DNA from: an uncultured Collinsella sp.
GTDB taxonomy: Bacteria > Actinomycetota > Coriobacteriia > Coriobacteriales > Coriobacteriaceae
Direction: 5' to 3'
DNA: 64,000 nt
NCBI GenBank assembly: GCA_900541055.1
Contig: UQHZ01000003.1
Coordinates: 94,121 to 158,120, forward strand
Positions 40,558 to 49,654 of the stretch are shown one piece after another. Position numbers and translations under genes: made by a program. Positions within the stretch are counted from its first letter, which is position 1. Every line of letters begins with the position of its first letter. The notes beneath the pieces were generated by a model. The model searched no databases and was not told the origin of the DNA. It was given only the letters and a program-made list of their open reading frames with translations.

Positions 40558-41772
40558 TTACAAATTTTGAAGCAAGTCCAAAATTGTATCTGCGAGCTGG
40601 GGTTTTGTTAGTATGGGAAGTTCTTGCGTACCCGTTGTGCTCACAATCCAGGCCTTGTTGGTGTCGGTCCCAAAGCCCGAATCGGTGCGTGAGACATCGT
40701 TGGCGATTATTACATCGCACCCCTTGCGGGCCAATTTGCGCTCTGCGTACTCGACAACGTTATCGGTCTCGGCCGCAAATCCGATCACGCATCGCTCGCC
40801 CTTCTGGCGCGAGAGCTCGGCCAAAATATCGACCGTTTCGACAAGCTCGATGCGATCCAAGCGTTCGTTGGACTTTTTGAGTTTATGGTCGGCAGGGGCC
40901 GCGGGGGTGTAGTCGGCGACGGCGGCCGCGCAAATGGCCGCATCGGCCGTCTGGAAGGCGCTCTGGGCCGCCTGGAGCATCTCTGCGGCGGTCTGCACGC
41001 GCACGCACTCCACGCCGCGGGGAACATCGAGCGATGTCGGTCCCAACACGAGCGTGACCTCGGCACCGCGGCGAGCCGCCTCCCCTGCCAGTGCGATGCC
41101 CATCTTGCCCGAAGAGCGGTTACCAATGAATCGCACCGGGTCGATCGGTTCGTGCGTGGGGCCGGCAGTGATGACGATGCGCTTGCCCGCCAGGTCTTGC
41201 GGCACGGGGTTGAGCACCTCACAGACAGCCTCGACGATGTCCTCGGGCTCGCTCATGCGTCCCGTGTCCACGTCGCCGCAGGCAAGGTAGCCGCTGCCCG
41301 GACCCACCACATGGACACCGCGCTCGCGCAGCGTGGACATGTTGGCCTGTGTCGCCGGCGCCTTCCACATGCCGTTGTTCATGGCCGGCGCGATCACGAT
41401 GTGTCGCGGCGTTGCCAGCAGCGTGGTGGAGATGAGGTCATCGGCGATGCCGTTGGCCATCTTGGCGATGATATTAGCCGTCGCGGGCGCTACGACCACC
41501 AGATCGGGCTCCTGCGCCAGCGAAATGTGGTGGATGGGGTCGGAGGGATCGTCGAATAGGCCCACCGCGACCGGCTCATTGGTGAGCGCGCGGAAGGTAA
41601 GCGGCCCTACAAACTCGGTGGCATGCTCGCTCATAACGACCTTGACGCGCGCACCGCGCTTTTGCAGCAGGCGCACGATATTGCACGACTTATAGGCGGC
41701 GATCCCGCCGGTAATGCCCAGCAGGATCGTTTTTCCCTCAAGTTGCATTGAATTGTTGGATGCCGCCGTCAT
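40558..41772 (-). CDS. coaBC: Phosphopantothenoylcysteine decarboxylase / phosphopantothenate-cysteine ligase
   Basis: Bifunctional coenzyme A enzyme of 404 residues. The FMN-dependent CoaC half starts ITGGIAAYKSCNIVRLLQKRG and has the PAMNNGMW active-site loop with CGDVDTGRM. The CoaB half has ITAGPTHEPIDPVRFIGNRSSGKMG and ANDVSRTDSGFG. The start at 41772 has AAGGAAG upstream, two bases after the stop of the preceding gene, so it is operonic. Confidence 0.95.
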   Translation of the reverse strand: MTAASNNSMQLEGKTILLGITGGIAAYKSCNIVRLLQKRGARVKVVMSEHATEFVGPLTFRALTNEPVAVGLFDDPSDPIHHISLAQEPDLVVVAPATANIIAKMANGIADDLISTTLLATPRHIVIAPAMNNGMWKAPATQANMSTLRERGVHVVGPGSGYLACGDVDTGRMSEPEDIVEAVCEVLNPVPQDLAGKRIVITAGPTHEPIDPVRFIGNRSSGKMGIALAGEAARRGAEVTLVLGPTSLDVPRGVECVRVQTAAEMLQAAQSAFQTADAAICAAAVADYTPAAPADHKLKKSNERLDRIELVETVDILAELSRQKGERCVIGFAAETDNVVEYAERKLARKGCDVIIANDVSRTDSGFGTDTNKAWIVSTTGTQELPILTKPQLADTILDLLQNL

Positions 41773-41774
41773 TG

Positions 41775-42494
41775 CTAGGCTTCCTTGCTCGGGAGTACCA
41801 GGAGGCGGTGGCAGTACGGGCAGTGCGTAATCTCGCTACCGTCGTGGTTGAGGTCGCTCATGGACGATGCCTGCAGCGCGGTGTGGCAAACCGTGGGGAT
41901 GTTGCCCTGGATGGTCTCGACGGCCAGGCCGCGGAACTGCTTGAGCAGACGCTCGTAGTCGGTGAGCACGTCGGCTGGCAGCGTGGCGGCAAGCGCGGTG
42001 CGCTCCTTAGTGGCGGCGTCAATCTGAGCCTGCAGGTCGGCAGCCTTGGCGCGGGCGGCCTTGGTATCGGCCTTCACACCCTCCTCGAACTTGGCGATGA
42101 TGGCCTGCGCGCGGGTCTCGCGGTCGAGCGCCTCCTTATGGGCGACAACGACGTCCTTGCGGGTGTGCTCAATCTTGTCCAGACGCTTGGCCAGGGTGGC
42201 GAGCTCATTCTCCAGGTCCTGAACCTCGCGGTAGTCGGAGCCGTCGACGTGACGCTTTTTGGCAGCCTCGATGGCGTTGTTGGTCTGAATCTCGGTGGTG
42301 TTGAGATCGTCGAGCTCAATGTCCAGATCCTTGCGCTGGGCGTAGAGCTTGGTCATCTCGGACTTGAGCTTCACATAGGTCTTGCGCTTGGAAGCGAGCT
42401 CCTTGAGCTCCGGCATATTTGCAAGTTCGCTCTTGTTGCGGGCGAGCTCCAAATCGATCTGTTGCAGCTTGAGTAGCGTAGCGCCGGCGCTCAT
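41775..42494 (-). CDS. Coiled-coil zinc-ribbon protein (DUF164 / CT398 type)
   Basis: Protein of 239 residues with a long coiled coil (about residues 5-185) and a C-terminal zinc-ribbon region. Family members normally have two CxxC knuckles. Here the second is intact (HCPYCHRLLVLP), but the first is reduced to TVCHTAL, so one Cys is missing or replaced by His. Homologues may act as nucleic-acid or membrane-trafficking adaptors; the function is unsettled. ATG 42494 has AAAGGAGAG upstream and overlaps the nif3 stop by four bases (ATGA). Next to Nif3 is the usual place. Confidence 0.85.
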   Translation of the reverse strand: MSAGATLLKLQQIDLELARNKSELANMPELKELASKRKTYVKLKSEMTKLYAQRKDLDIELDDLNTTEIQTNNAIEAAKKRHVDGSDYREVQDLENELATLAKRLDKIEHTRKDVVVAHKEALDRETRAQAIIAKFEEGVKADTKAARAKAADLQAQIDAATKERTALAATLPADVLTDYERLLKQFRGLAVETIQGNIPTVCHTALQASSMSDLNHDGSEITHCPYCHRLLVLPSKEA

Positions 42495-43300
42495 AAGTTC
42501 TCTCCTTTTGTTACAGTCCACCATTGGCAAGGGTTCAGTATTTTAATCGCATGACGGGGGTCGACTCCGGCGTCAACTGCAGAGTTCATCAATATATCAA
42601 CGAACGGCTCCTCGGAGCGGTCGTGGCCGAGCAAGATCACCGACAGCCCGCGCAAGGCAAGGTCTTGCGCCGCGTGGTAGCCCGCCTCGCCCGTTACGAC
42701 AACGTCCGCGCCCGCGGCGATGGCGAGCTCTCCAAAGTCGCCCAGGGAGCCGCCCAAAATGGCGACGATGCGGCACGGGCGATCGGCTTCGCCCCACACA
42801 CGCGGGTCGCTGCCGAAGGCCGTGGCAGCACGGGTGGCAAGATCGCGCAGCGTGCACGGGTCGTTGAGCGTTGCAAGCGCGCCCAGGCCGGTGGCCTCGG
42901 GGTCGTCCAAGTGCTCCAGTGAGCTCACGGGTGCGGCACCCAGCAGCTCGTTCAGGCAGACGCGGGCTTCGTGCGACCGGTCCAGGTTAGTGTGGAGCGA
43001 GATAATGCTCACGCCGCAACGCGCTGCCTCGTAGAGCGCCGCGCTGCATTGGGGGCGTGTGGCATCCGCCGGACAAAAGGCCTCGGGCGCCTTGATGTAT
43101 ATGGGATGATGCGTCAGCAGCACGTTGGCACCGGCTTCTTGGGCGCGACGAACATTGGTCTCGGTCGCGTCGAGCGCACAGGCTACGCCAGTAATCTCCG
43201 CGGCAGGGTCGCCAACGGAGAGACCTACGTGATCCCAGCTCTCAGCGTCCGTCTTGGGATAGCGTGCCAGCAGGGCACGCTCGAGCTCGGCGACGATCAT
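42491..43300 (-). CDS. Nif3-like dinuclear metal centre hexameric protein
   Basis: Protein of 269 residues of the Nif3/YqfO family with its metal-binding motifs (WDHVGLSVGDP, LLTHHPIYIK, HTNLDRS and the C-terminal GEAGYHAAQDL). The biochemical activity is uncertain; some relatives act as GTP cyclohydrolase 1 type 2. It overlaps the cysteine desulfurase gene and the zinc-ribbon gene by four bases each, so the three are probably translationally coupled. Confidence 0.9.
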   Translation of the reverse strand: MIVAELERALLARYPKTDAESWDHVGLSVGDPAAEITGVACALDATETNVRRAQEAGANVLLTHHPIYIKAPEAFCPADATRPQCSAALYEAARCGVSIISLHTNLDRSHEARVCLNELLGAAPVSSLEHLDDPEATGLGALATLNDPCTLRDLATRAATAFGSDPRVWGEADRPCRIVAILGGSLGDFGELAIAAGADVVVTGEAGYHAAQDLALRGLSVILLGHDRSEEPFVDILMNSAVDAGVDPRHAIKILNPCQWWTVTKGENL

Positions 43301-44475
43301 ACGGCGCCTACGATCGAGAGCAGCGTCTGGGCAAACTCGTCCAGATCGCCCGGATTCACGCGGTCATCGAAGGAAATGCGCAGTGCACCCAGGGCCTGTT
43401 CGCGGCCAATACCCATCGCGCTCAAAACATGGCTCGGATCCATACTGCCGCTCGAGCAAGCCGATCCGGCCGAAACCTCAAAGCCGGCGGCGTCGAGCTT
43501 GATGATGAGCTCCTCGGAGTCCATGCCGTCAATGTAGATCGATACCATGCCGGGCAGACGGTCAGCCTGCGCGTAGTCGCCCATGGTGGCATGAATACGC
43601 GGATGGGCCGTAAGCGTGGTGTAGAGCTTGTCGGAAAGGGCTTGCAGCGTCGCACGCTCCTGGGCCACATGGGGCGCCAGCGTTCGGGCGGCAGCGGCAA
43701 AGGCCAGCTGCGTGCGCAGGTCCTGCGTGCCGGCACGTCGTCCGGCTTCCTGTCCGCCGCCAAAGATGCGGGGGCGCAGCGGCGTGCGGCTCTTAAGGAA
43801 GAGCGCGCCGGAAGCCACGGGGCCACCGATCTTGTGCGCGGCAACGGTCATGGCGTCAACTCCCAGCTCGGTGACATCGAGCGGAATGTGCAAGTAGCCT
43901 TGGATGGCATCGGTATGAAACAGGGCGCCGGCAGCATGTGCGGCCGCGGCCAGCTCGCGGATGGGCTGCACCACGCCGGTCTCGTTGTTAGCAACCATAA
44001 TGCTCACGAGCGCCACGTCGTCGCCTAGCAGCTCGACAAGCGTGGCAGGCTCAATGTAGCCCGCGCGGCAGGGCTGCACCAGGTCGACGGTAAAGCCGGC
44101 GGCACGCAGCAGCGGCAGGTTGTCCAGAATCGAATCGTGCTCGATGGCCGAAACGATCACACGATCGCGCTTGCGGTCGCGCTGACGTGCACCCTCGGCA
44201 AGACCGAGTAGCGCCAGCTGGTTGGCTTCGGTGCCGCCGTTGGTCAGAACAATCTCAGACGGGCGAACGCGCGCGCCAAAGCTGCGGGCGATCTCGCGAC
44301 GTGCAACCTCCAGACGCGCGGCAGCCTTGCGGCCGAGCGAATGCAGCGAGTTGGGGTTGACGCCGGCAAGCTCGCTGTCGTCATATTCGCGCTGCGCAAG
44401 GAGCGCCTCGGCGCGCATGGGCGTCGAGGCGGCATAGTCAAGATTCACGGGTATGCGGTTTTGACCTGCGGTCAT
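43297..44475 (-). CDS. Cysteine desulfurase (NifS/IscS family)
   Basis: PLP enzyme of 392 residues releasing sulfur from cysteine for Fe-S clusters or thiolated tRNA. It starts NLDYAASTPM. The PLP Lys is in TVAAHKIGGP and the active-site Cys loop is SAGSACSSGSMDPSHVL. No iscU or tRNA thiolase gene adjoins it in this window, so the acceptor is unknown. It sits 6 bp after rpe ends on the upstream side. Confidence 0.92.
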   Translation of the reverse strand: MTAGQNRIPVNLDYAASTPMRAEALLAQREYDDSELAGVNPNSLHSLGRKAAARLEVARREIARSFGARVRPSEIVLTNGGTEANQLALLGLAEGARQRDRKRDRVIVSAIEHDSILDNLPLLRAAGFTVDLVQPCRAGYIEPATLVELLGDDVALVSIMVANNETGVVQPIRELAAAAHAAGALFHTDAIQGYLHIPLDVTELGVDAMTVAAHKIGGPVASGALFLKSRTPLRPRIFGGGQEAGRRAGTQDLRTQLAFAAAARTLAPHVAQERATLQALSDKLYTTLTAHPRIHATMGDYAQADRLPGMVSIYIDGMDSEELIIKLDAAGFEVSAGSACSSGSMDPSHVLSAMGIGREQALGALRISFDDRVNPGDLDEFAQTLLSIVGAV

Positions 44476-44481
44476 AAGGAT

Positions 44482-45153
44482 TTATGCCTCCTGTGCAGCC
44501 TCGTTGCCCAGCTTCTGCAGCAGCGCAACCTCAGCGGCGGGATCTTCGGACTTAAATACGGCGGAACCGGCCACGAGAACGTTGGCACCAGCCTTGACAA
44601 CCTCGGCGATGTTCTTGGAAGAAATGCCGCCGTCGACCTCGATCATGGGCGAAACGCCGTGGCGCTCGCACATGGCCTTGAGCTCGTGCAGTTTGGCAAT
44701 GGTACCGGGGATAAAGCTCTGGCCGCCAAAGCCGGGGTTCACGCTCATCAGCAGCACCATATCGACGACGTCGATGATGCTCTCGAGTACGCACACGGGG
44801 GTGGCGGGGTTGAGCACCACGCCGGCCTTGACGCCGCGCTGCTGCAGATGGGTGAGCGTGCGGTGCAGGTGCGTGGAGGCCTCGTAGTGCACGGTGATCA
44901 TGTCGGCACCGGCGTCGGCGTACCAATCGACCGTTTCGTCGGGGTTCGACACCATGAGGTGTGCGTCGACCGGTACATCGGTGGAGCGCTTGACGGCCTT
45001 AAGGATGTCAACGCCAAAGGTGAGGTTGCCGGTAAAGTGACCGTCCATAACGTCGAAGTGCACGTAGTCGGCGCCGGCGATCTTGTCGAGCTCACCCTTG
45101 AGGTTGGCCATGTCGGCCGAAAGGACGGACGGAGCGATTTTAATGGAACCCAT
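44482..45153 (-). CDS. rpe: Ribulose-phosphate 3-epimerase
   Basis: Pentose-phosphate enzyme of 223 residues with a TIM-barrel fold. Motifs are IAPSVLSADMANL, VHFDVMDGHF, DAHLMVSNPD, MSVNPGFGGQ and EVDGGISSKN, with metal-binding His and Asp present. It is 18 bp downstream of gpsA. Confidence 0.95.
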   Translation of the reverse strand: MGSIKIAPSVLSADMANLKGELDKIAGADYVHFDVMDGHFTGNLTFGVDILKAVKRSTDVPVDAHLMVSNPDETVDWYADAGADMITVHYEASTHLHRTLTHLQQRGVKAGVVLNPATPVCVLESIIDVVDMVLLMSVNPGFGGQSFIPGTIAKLHELKAMCERHGVSPMIEVDGGISSKNIAEVVKAGANVLVAGSAVFKSEDPAAEVALLQKLGNEAAQEA

Positions 45154-45171
45154 GGTAGAAGCCTTTCTGCG

Positions 45172-46179
45172 TTAGTCGGTGAGTCCGTAGAACTCTTGAG
45201 AAGGGACGCGATCGGTAAGAATCTCGAGTGCCCTATCCAAAGTAACACCGTTGTAGAGCGTTTGCTCCACGGCAAAGGTGAGCGGAATGTCTACGCCCAG
45301 TGAACGGGCGAGCTCGCTGACGCTGCGGGCCGCGACGGCGCCTTCGACCACCATATGCGTGCGCGTCTGATACTCGTCGAGCGACACGCCATGAGCGAAC
45401 TCGTAGCCAAAGGTGCGGTTGCGCGAATGCTCCGAGGTGCAGGTGGCAATGAGGTCGCCCATGCCGGCAAGCCCCATGCAGGTCATAGCCTGCCCGCCGC
45501 GGGCATGCACCAGACGGCTGATCTCGGCTAGGCCGCGCGTCATGATGAGGGCGAGCGTGTTGTCGCCCGCGCCGGTGCCGGCGGAGATGCCGCACACGAT
45601 GGCGATAACATTTTTCATGGCGCCGCAGACCTCGACACCGGTCATGTCTTGCGACAGATAGATACGGAAGGCCGTGGACAGGAGCAGGTCCTTAAAGGTC
45701 TCCCCTATCTGCGGATCTTTGCTGGCGATGACGGCGGCAGAAAGTCCGCCGCGGCAGATTTCCTCAGCATGGTTGGGGCCCGAGAGCGCCGCGACACGTG
45801 CCTCGTTGCCGATCTCGGTGGCGATGACCTCGCTCATGAGCAGGCCGGACTCGGGCTCGATGCCCTTGGTGAGGCAGAGCACCGGGGTCTCGGCAGCGAT
45901 GAAGGGTGCCGCCTGATGGCATACGCTGCGCAGATGTGTGGAGGGCACGGCAAAGATGACGGCCTCGGCGCCGTCGAGCGCCTGCGCCAGGTCCGTCGTG
46001 GCGACAACGTTTTCCGGCAGCACGTAGTCCACCAGATAGCGGGGATTACGGTGCTCGCCGTTGATGCCGGCAGCCGTCTGCTCGCTATGGGCCCACATGG
46101 TCACGCGCACGGCTCGCGCGGCGGCAAGGCCGGCGACGGCGGTTCCCCACGAGCCAGAGCCAATCAGCGCAACATTCAT
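45172..46179 (-). CDS. gpsA: Glycerol-3-phosphate dehydrogenase [NAD(P)+]
   Basis: Makes sn-glycerol-3-phosphate for phospholipids, 335 residues. The N-terminal Rossmann motif is IGSGSWGTAVAG. GPNHAEEICRGGLSAAV and GAMKNVIAIVCG contain the catalytic Lys region. It is 9 bp downstream of plsY, the next enzyme's gene in the pathway. Confidence 0.95.
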   Translation of the reverse strand: MNVALIGSGSWGTAVAGLAAARAVRVTMWAHSEQTAAGINGEHRNPRYLVDYVLPENVVATTDLAQALDGAEAVIFAVPSTHLRSVCHQAAPFIAAETPVLCLTKGIEPESGLLMSEVIATEIGNEARVAALSGPNHAEEICRGGLSAAVIASKDPQIGETFKDLLLSTAFRIYLSQDMTGVEVCGAMKNVIAIVCGISAGTGAGDNTLALIMTRGLAEISRLVHARGGQAMTCMGLAGMGDLIATCTSEHSRNRTFGYEFAHGVSLDEYQTRTHMVVEGAVAARSVSELARSLGVDIPLTFAVEQTLYNGVTLDRALEILTDRVPSQEFYGLTD

Positions 46180-46188
46180 GACTCTCTC

Positions 46189-46872
46189 CTACTTATCGTC
46201 GGGCTCGGTGACGCGCTTGGTAAACGAGAGCTTGGACTCCTTACCTGTCATGAGCTTTTTGATGTTCGCACGATGGGCCCACACCACAGTAATGCCGATC
46301 AGCGCCATGCAAAACTTAAGTCCGAGGCTGCTGTACGGAAAGACCGCGCAGGCAGCGATGGGAAGACCGATGGCCGCGGCAAGCGAGCCCACCGACACAA
46401 ACTTGGTGATGGCGACGGCCACGATAAACATGCCCAGCAGCGAAAGTCCGATGGGCCAGTACCAGGCGAGGATGACGCCCAGACCAACTGCGATGCCCTT
46501 GCCGCCATGGAAGTTGAGGTAGGGCGAGAAGATATGGCCCCACACGGCTGCCAGGCAGATGACGCCGAGCATCCAGTCGCCGGCGGCACCGGGGGCCATA
46601 ATGCTCACGGGGAAGCCATAGCCCAAGTCGGCAATGAGCGGACGCGCGATAAGGACGCAGATGGCGCCCTTAAGGCAGTCTAGCAGCAGCGTGAGCGCGG
46701 CCACTTTGGGGCCGGCCACGCGCAGGGCGTTGGTGGTGCCGATGTTGCCGGAGCCCGCCTTACGAATGTCCGTGTGGTTGAACACGCGGCCCAGGATCAG
46801 ACCAAACGGAATCGCCCCGATAAAGAACGAGACCACGGCGCAGATGGCGGTCAGAAGAATCGGATTATGCAT
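46189..46872 (-). CDS. plsY: Glycerol-3-phosphate acyltransferase PlsY
   Basis: Membrane acyltransferase of 227 residues that acylates glycerol-3-phosphate from acyl-phosphate. Conserved loops are FGLILGRVFNHTDIRKAGSG-NIGTTNALRV, and GHIFSPYLNFHGGKGIAVGLG, with about six membrane helices. The ATG at 46872 gives MHNPILL and lies inside the end of der (8-bp overlap), with AAGGAG upstream. Confidence 0.94.
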   Translation of the reverse strand: MHNPILLTAICAVVSFFIGAIPFGLILGRVFNHTDIRKAGSGNIGTTNALRVAGPKVAALTLLLDCLKGAICVLIARPLIADLGYGFPVSIMAPGAAGDWMLGVICLAAVWGHIFSPYLNFHGGKGIAVGLGVILAWYWPIGLSLLGMFIVAVAITKFVSVGSLAAAIGLPIAACAVFPYSSLGLKFCMALIGITVVWAHRANIKKLMTGKESKLSFTKRVTEPDDK

Positions 46873-48199
46873 CCTTTTGCTCCTTCTTCCTAAAGAAGAG
46901 TCGAATGGGCGTGCCGGCAAAGTCGAAGGTCGAGCGCATGCGGTTCTCTACGTAGCGCTGGTAGGTGTCGTTGACCAGGTCGCTGTGGTTGACGAAGAAC
47001 GTGAACGTCGGCGGGTTGACGCCCGTCTGGGTCACGTAGTGCATACGCAGGCGGCGCTTGCCGTCCACCACGGTATGACCGAACTCGCGCAGGTCGGTGA
47101 GGAACGTGTTGAGGCGCGAGGTGCTGATCTTTTGCGAGCGCGTCTTTTCGGCGGCGTCGACCATCGCCCAGATCTTCTCGACGCTGCGGCCGGTCAGGGC
47201 AGAGATGCGCAGGTACTGGGCCCAGGGAGCCATGACGCCCAGACGGCGGTCGATGGTCTCCATGCAGGCCTCGCGCTTACGGTCGTCGTCGAGCAGATCC
47301 CATTTGTTGAGCAGCACAACGATGGCGCAGCCGCGCTCGATGGCAAGACCCATGACCTTCTGGTCCTGCTCAGTAACGCCCACGGAGGCGTCGACGACGA
47401 GCAAAGCCACGTCGGCGCGATCGATGGCGCGCAGGCCGCGGACCATCGAGTAGTACTCGATGTTCTCGTATACGGTGCTCTTCTTGCGAATACCCGCGGT
47501 GTCGACCATACGGTAGTGCTTGCCGTTGCGCTCCACGACGGTGTCGATGGCGTCGCGCGTCGTGCCGGCAATGTTGGACACGATAGAGCGGTCGGCGCCC
47601 AAGATACGGTTGAACAGCGACGACTTACCGGCATTGGGGCGGCCGATGATGGCGACGTTCAGCGCGTCGGGGAACTCATCGGCGACCTCGTCCTCTTCCT
47701 CCGGAAGCAGGGCCACGATATCGTCGAGCAGGTCGCCCGTGCCATGACCGTGCAGGGCCGAGAGCGGCGTGGGCTCACCGATGCCGAGCGAATAGAACTC
47801 CCAGATGCTGTCGTTCTCGCGATCGGGGTTATCGAGCTTGTTCACCAGCAGAAAGACCGGCTTGTCGCAGCGCTTGAGCATGCGGGCGACCGACTCGTCC
47901 TCCTCGGTGACGCCGGTGCGGCCGTCGACCACAAACAGGATGACGGCGGCTTCCTCAGCGGCGGCGAGGGCCTGGTCGCGAATGGACGTGGCGAAGACGT
48001 CATCGCTCTTGAGCGGCTCGATGCCGCCCGTGTCGACGATGGTGAACTCGCGGCCGTTCCAATCGGCCGTGTGATACGAGCGGTCGCGCGTGACGCCGCG
48101 TGACTCGTGGACGATGGCGTCCGAGGTCTGGGCCAGGCGGTTAACGAGCGTGGACTTGCCCACGTTGGGGCGTCCGACGACGGCGACGATAGGTTTCAT
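46865..48199 (-). CDS. der: GTPase Der
   Basis: 50S assembly GTPase of 444 residues with two G domains in tandem: GRPNVGKSTLV near residue 9 and GRPNAGKSSLF near residue 187, each with DTGG/DTAG and NKxD. A C-terminal KH-like domain ends in FRKKEQKDA. The ATG at 48199 has AAAGGAGTG upstream. A longer frame to 48370 only overlaps the next gene. Confidence 0.96.
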   Translation of the reverse strand: MKPIVAVVGRPNVGKSTLVNRLAQTSDAIVHESRGVTRDRSYHTADWNGREFTIVDTGGIEPLKSDDVFATSIRDQALAAAEEAAVILFVVDGRTGVTEEDESVARMLKRCDKPVFLLVNKLDNPDRENDSIWEFYSLGIGEPTPLSALHGHGTGDLLDDIVALLPEEEDEVADEFPDALNVAIIGRPNAGKSSLFNRILGADRSIVSNIAGTTRDAIDTVVERNGKHYRMVDTAGIRKKSTVYENIEYYSMVRGLRAIDRADVALLVVDASVGVTEQDQKVMGLAIERGCAIVVLLNKWDLLDDDRKREACMETIDRRLGVMAPWAQYLRISALTGRSVEKIWAMVDAAEKTRSQKISTSRLNTFLTDLREFGHTVVDGKRRLRMHYVTQTGVNPPTFTFFVNHSDLVNDTYQRYVENRMRSTFDFAGTPIRLFFRKKEQKDA

Positions 48200-48209
48200 C
48201 TGCACTCCT

Positions 48210-49652
48210 TTAATGGGTAGGGTCAGTGGAAGTGTTAGAGTCGGCAGGCACAATGCCAAGGATGTGCTCCAGGGTATCGAGCAGCTCATGCGGCATGGTC
48301 GACACCACATGAACCTCGGCGCCGCGACTGGTAAGGCTTGCGAGTAAATCGTCACGATGATACTCGTCAAGCGTCATGCCGTCAGCGTTGAACATGAGCT
48401 TAGGCACAAAGAGCATAACCCCCGAGAGGTCCTGCGGCAGCTGCTCCAGAATGTCACACGCGACGATGAGGCCGGTCACGTCCACGTTGCCGCCAAAGTA
48501 GCGGTTCTTGATGGCCGTGACAGTGCCGGCGAGTCCCTTGGGCGATTCCACAAAGCGGGCCACCGTGTCGCGTGCGCTGGCGCCCGAGAGGCACAGCAGG
48601 TGTTGGCTGCGGGCGGCGATGGCCTCGCGGACGCGGGCCAGTCGCTCGGCATCGGCGGCAAGCACGTCGTCGGTCTCGTCCAGATACGAGCGGATCATGC
48701 CGATGCCGTCGTAGTACTGCGGGTAACCGTCGTAAAAGTCTGCCTCGGGAGGATCGATGCCGGCGTCCAGATAGAACTCGTCGCTCATCTGGAAGGTGTG
48801 GCGGCCAAAGCGCTCATAGGCGCGGTCCTGGAAGGGCCTGATCATGGCGATGGTCTCGCGCGCTAGCTCGGGCTTGTCGCTGTAGGACCAGCTAAAACGG
48901 TTTTGATGCTTGGTAAAACCGAGCGGCACAATGCCCAGGCTTGTGATTTGCTCGTGCTCCTCGCAAAAGCGCAGGGTCTTTTCCAGCTCCTCGCCGTCGT
49001 TCATGCCGGGGCACAACACGATCTGCGCGTGAATCTCGATGCCGGCGGCCATGATGGTCTCGAGCACGTCCATGCCTCGCTGGGCGTTGCGGCCCATCAT
49101 ACGACGGCGGACGTCGGGGCTCACGGCATGGACCGATACGTTCATGGGGCTCATGTTGCGTTGGATGACGTTTTGCACGTCCTCGTCGGAGAGGTTCGTG
49201 AGCGTGACGAAGTTGCCCTGCAAAAAGCTCAGGCGGTAGTCGTCGTCGCGAATATAGAGCGTGGAGCGGCCGCCCTTGGGGAGCATCGTCATAAAGCAGA
49301 ACACGCAGGCGTTTACGCAGGTGCGCATGCCGTCGAAGATGGGGCCGTCGAACTCAAGGCCCCAGTCCTCGCCCGGGAAGCGGTCGAGCTCGACGGAGGT
49401 GACGGTGTTGTCGCGTGGGTCGAAAACCTCGAGGTCGACGGTATCATCGTCGGCCTCCCAGAGCCACACAATCATGTCGGTAAGCTGCTCACCGTTGACC
49501 GAGAGCACGCGCATGCCCGGCTCGATACCCACATCCCACGCGGGCGATTCGGGACGCACGTTCTTTACGAGCGCGCCCTCACCCGGCTCGGGGTCGCGGC
49601 TGCGCCCGTAATCGGCCACCTCGGCGGCGTATGCGGGTACGGTCTGGTCCAT
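48210..49652 (-). CDS. DUF512 radical-SAM/PDZ-like protein
   Basis: Protein of 480 residues. A PDZ-like N-terminus (GALVKNVRPESPAWDVGIEPG, about 27-47) is followed by a radical-SAM-type core with Cys motif CVNACVFCF and a C-terminal DUF512. This architecture is common next to der and plsY in Gram-positive bacteria and Actinobacteria, but its reaction is not established. The start at 49652 is three bases after ispH, whose end supplies AAGGAG; the longer frame is an ispH shadow. Confidence 0.85.
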   Translation of the reverse strand: MDQTVPAYAAEVADYGRSRDPEPGEGALVKNVRPESPAWDVGIEPGMRVLSVNGEQLTDMIVWLWEADDDTVDLEVFDPRDNTVTSVELDRFPGEDWGLEFDGPIFDGMRTCVNACVFCFMTMLPKGGRSTLYIRDDDYRLSFLQGNFVTLTNLSDEDVQNVIQRNMSPMNVSVHAVSPDVRRRMMGRNAQRGMDVLETIMAAGIEIHAQIVLCPGMNDGEELEKTLRFCEEHEQITSLGIVPLGFTKHQNRFSWSYSDKPELARETIAMIRPFQDRAYERFGRHTFQMSDEFYLDAGIDPPEADFYDGYPQYYDGIGMIRSYLDETDDVLAADAERLARVREAIAARSQHLLCLSGASARDTVARFVESPKGLAGTVTAIKNRYFGGNVDVTGLIVACDILEQLPQDLSGVMLFVPKLMFNADGMTLDEYHRDDLLASLTSRGAEVHVVSTMPHELLDTLEHILGIVPADSNTSTDPTH

Positions 49653-49654
49653 GG

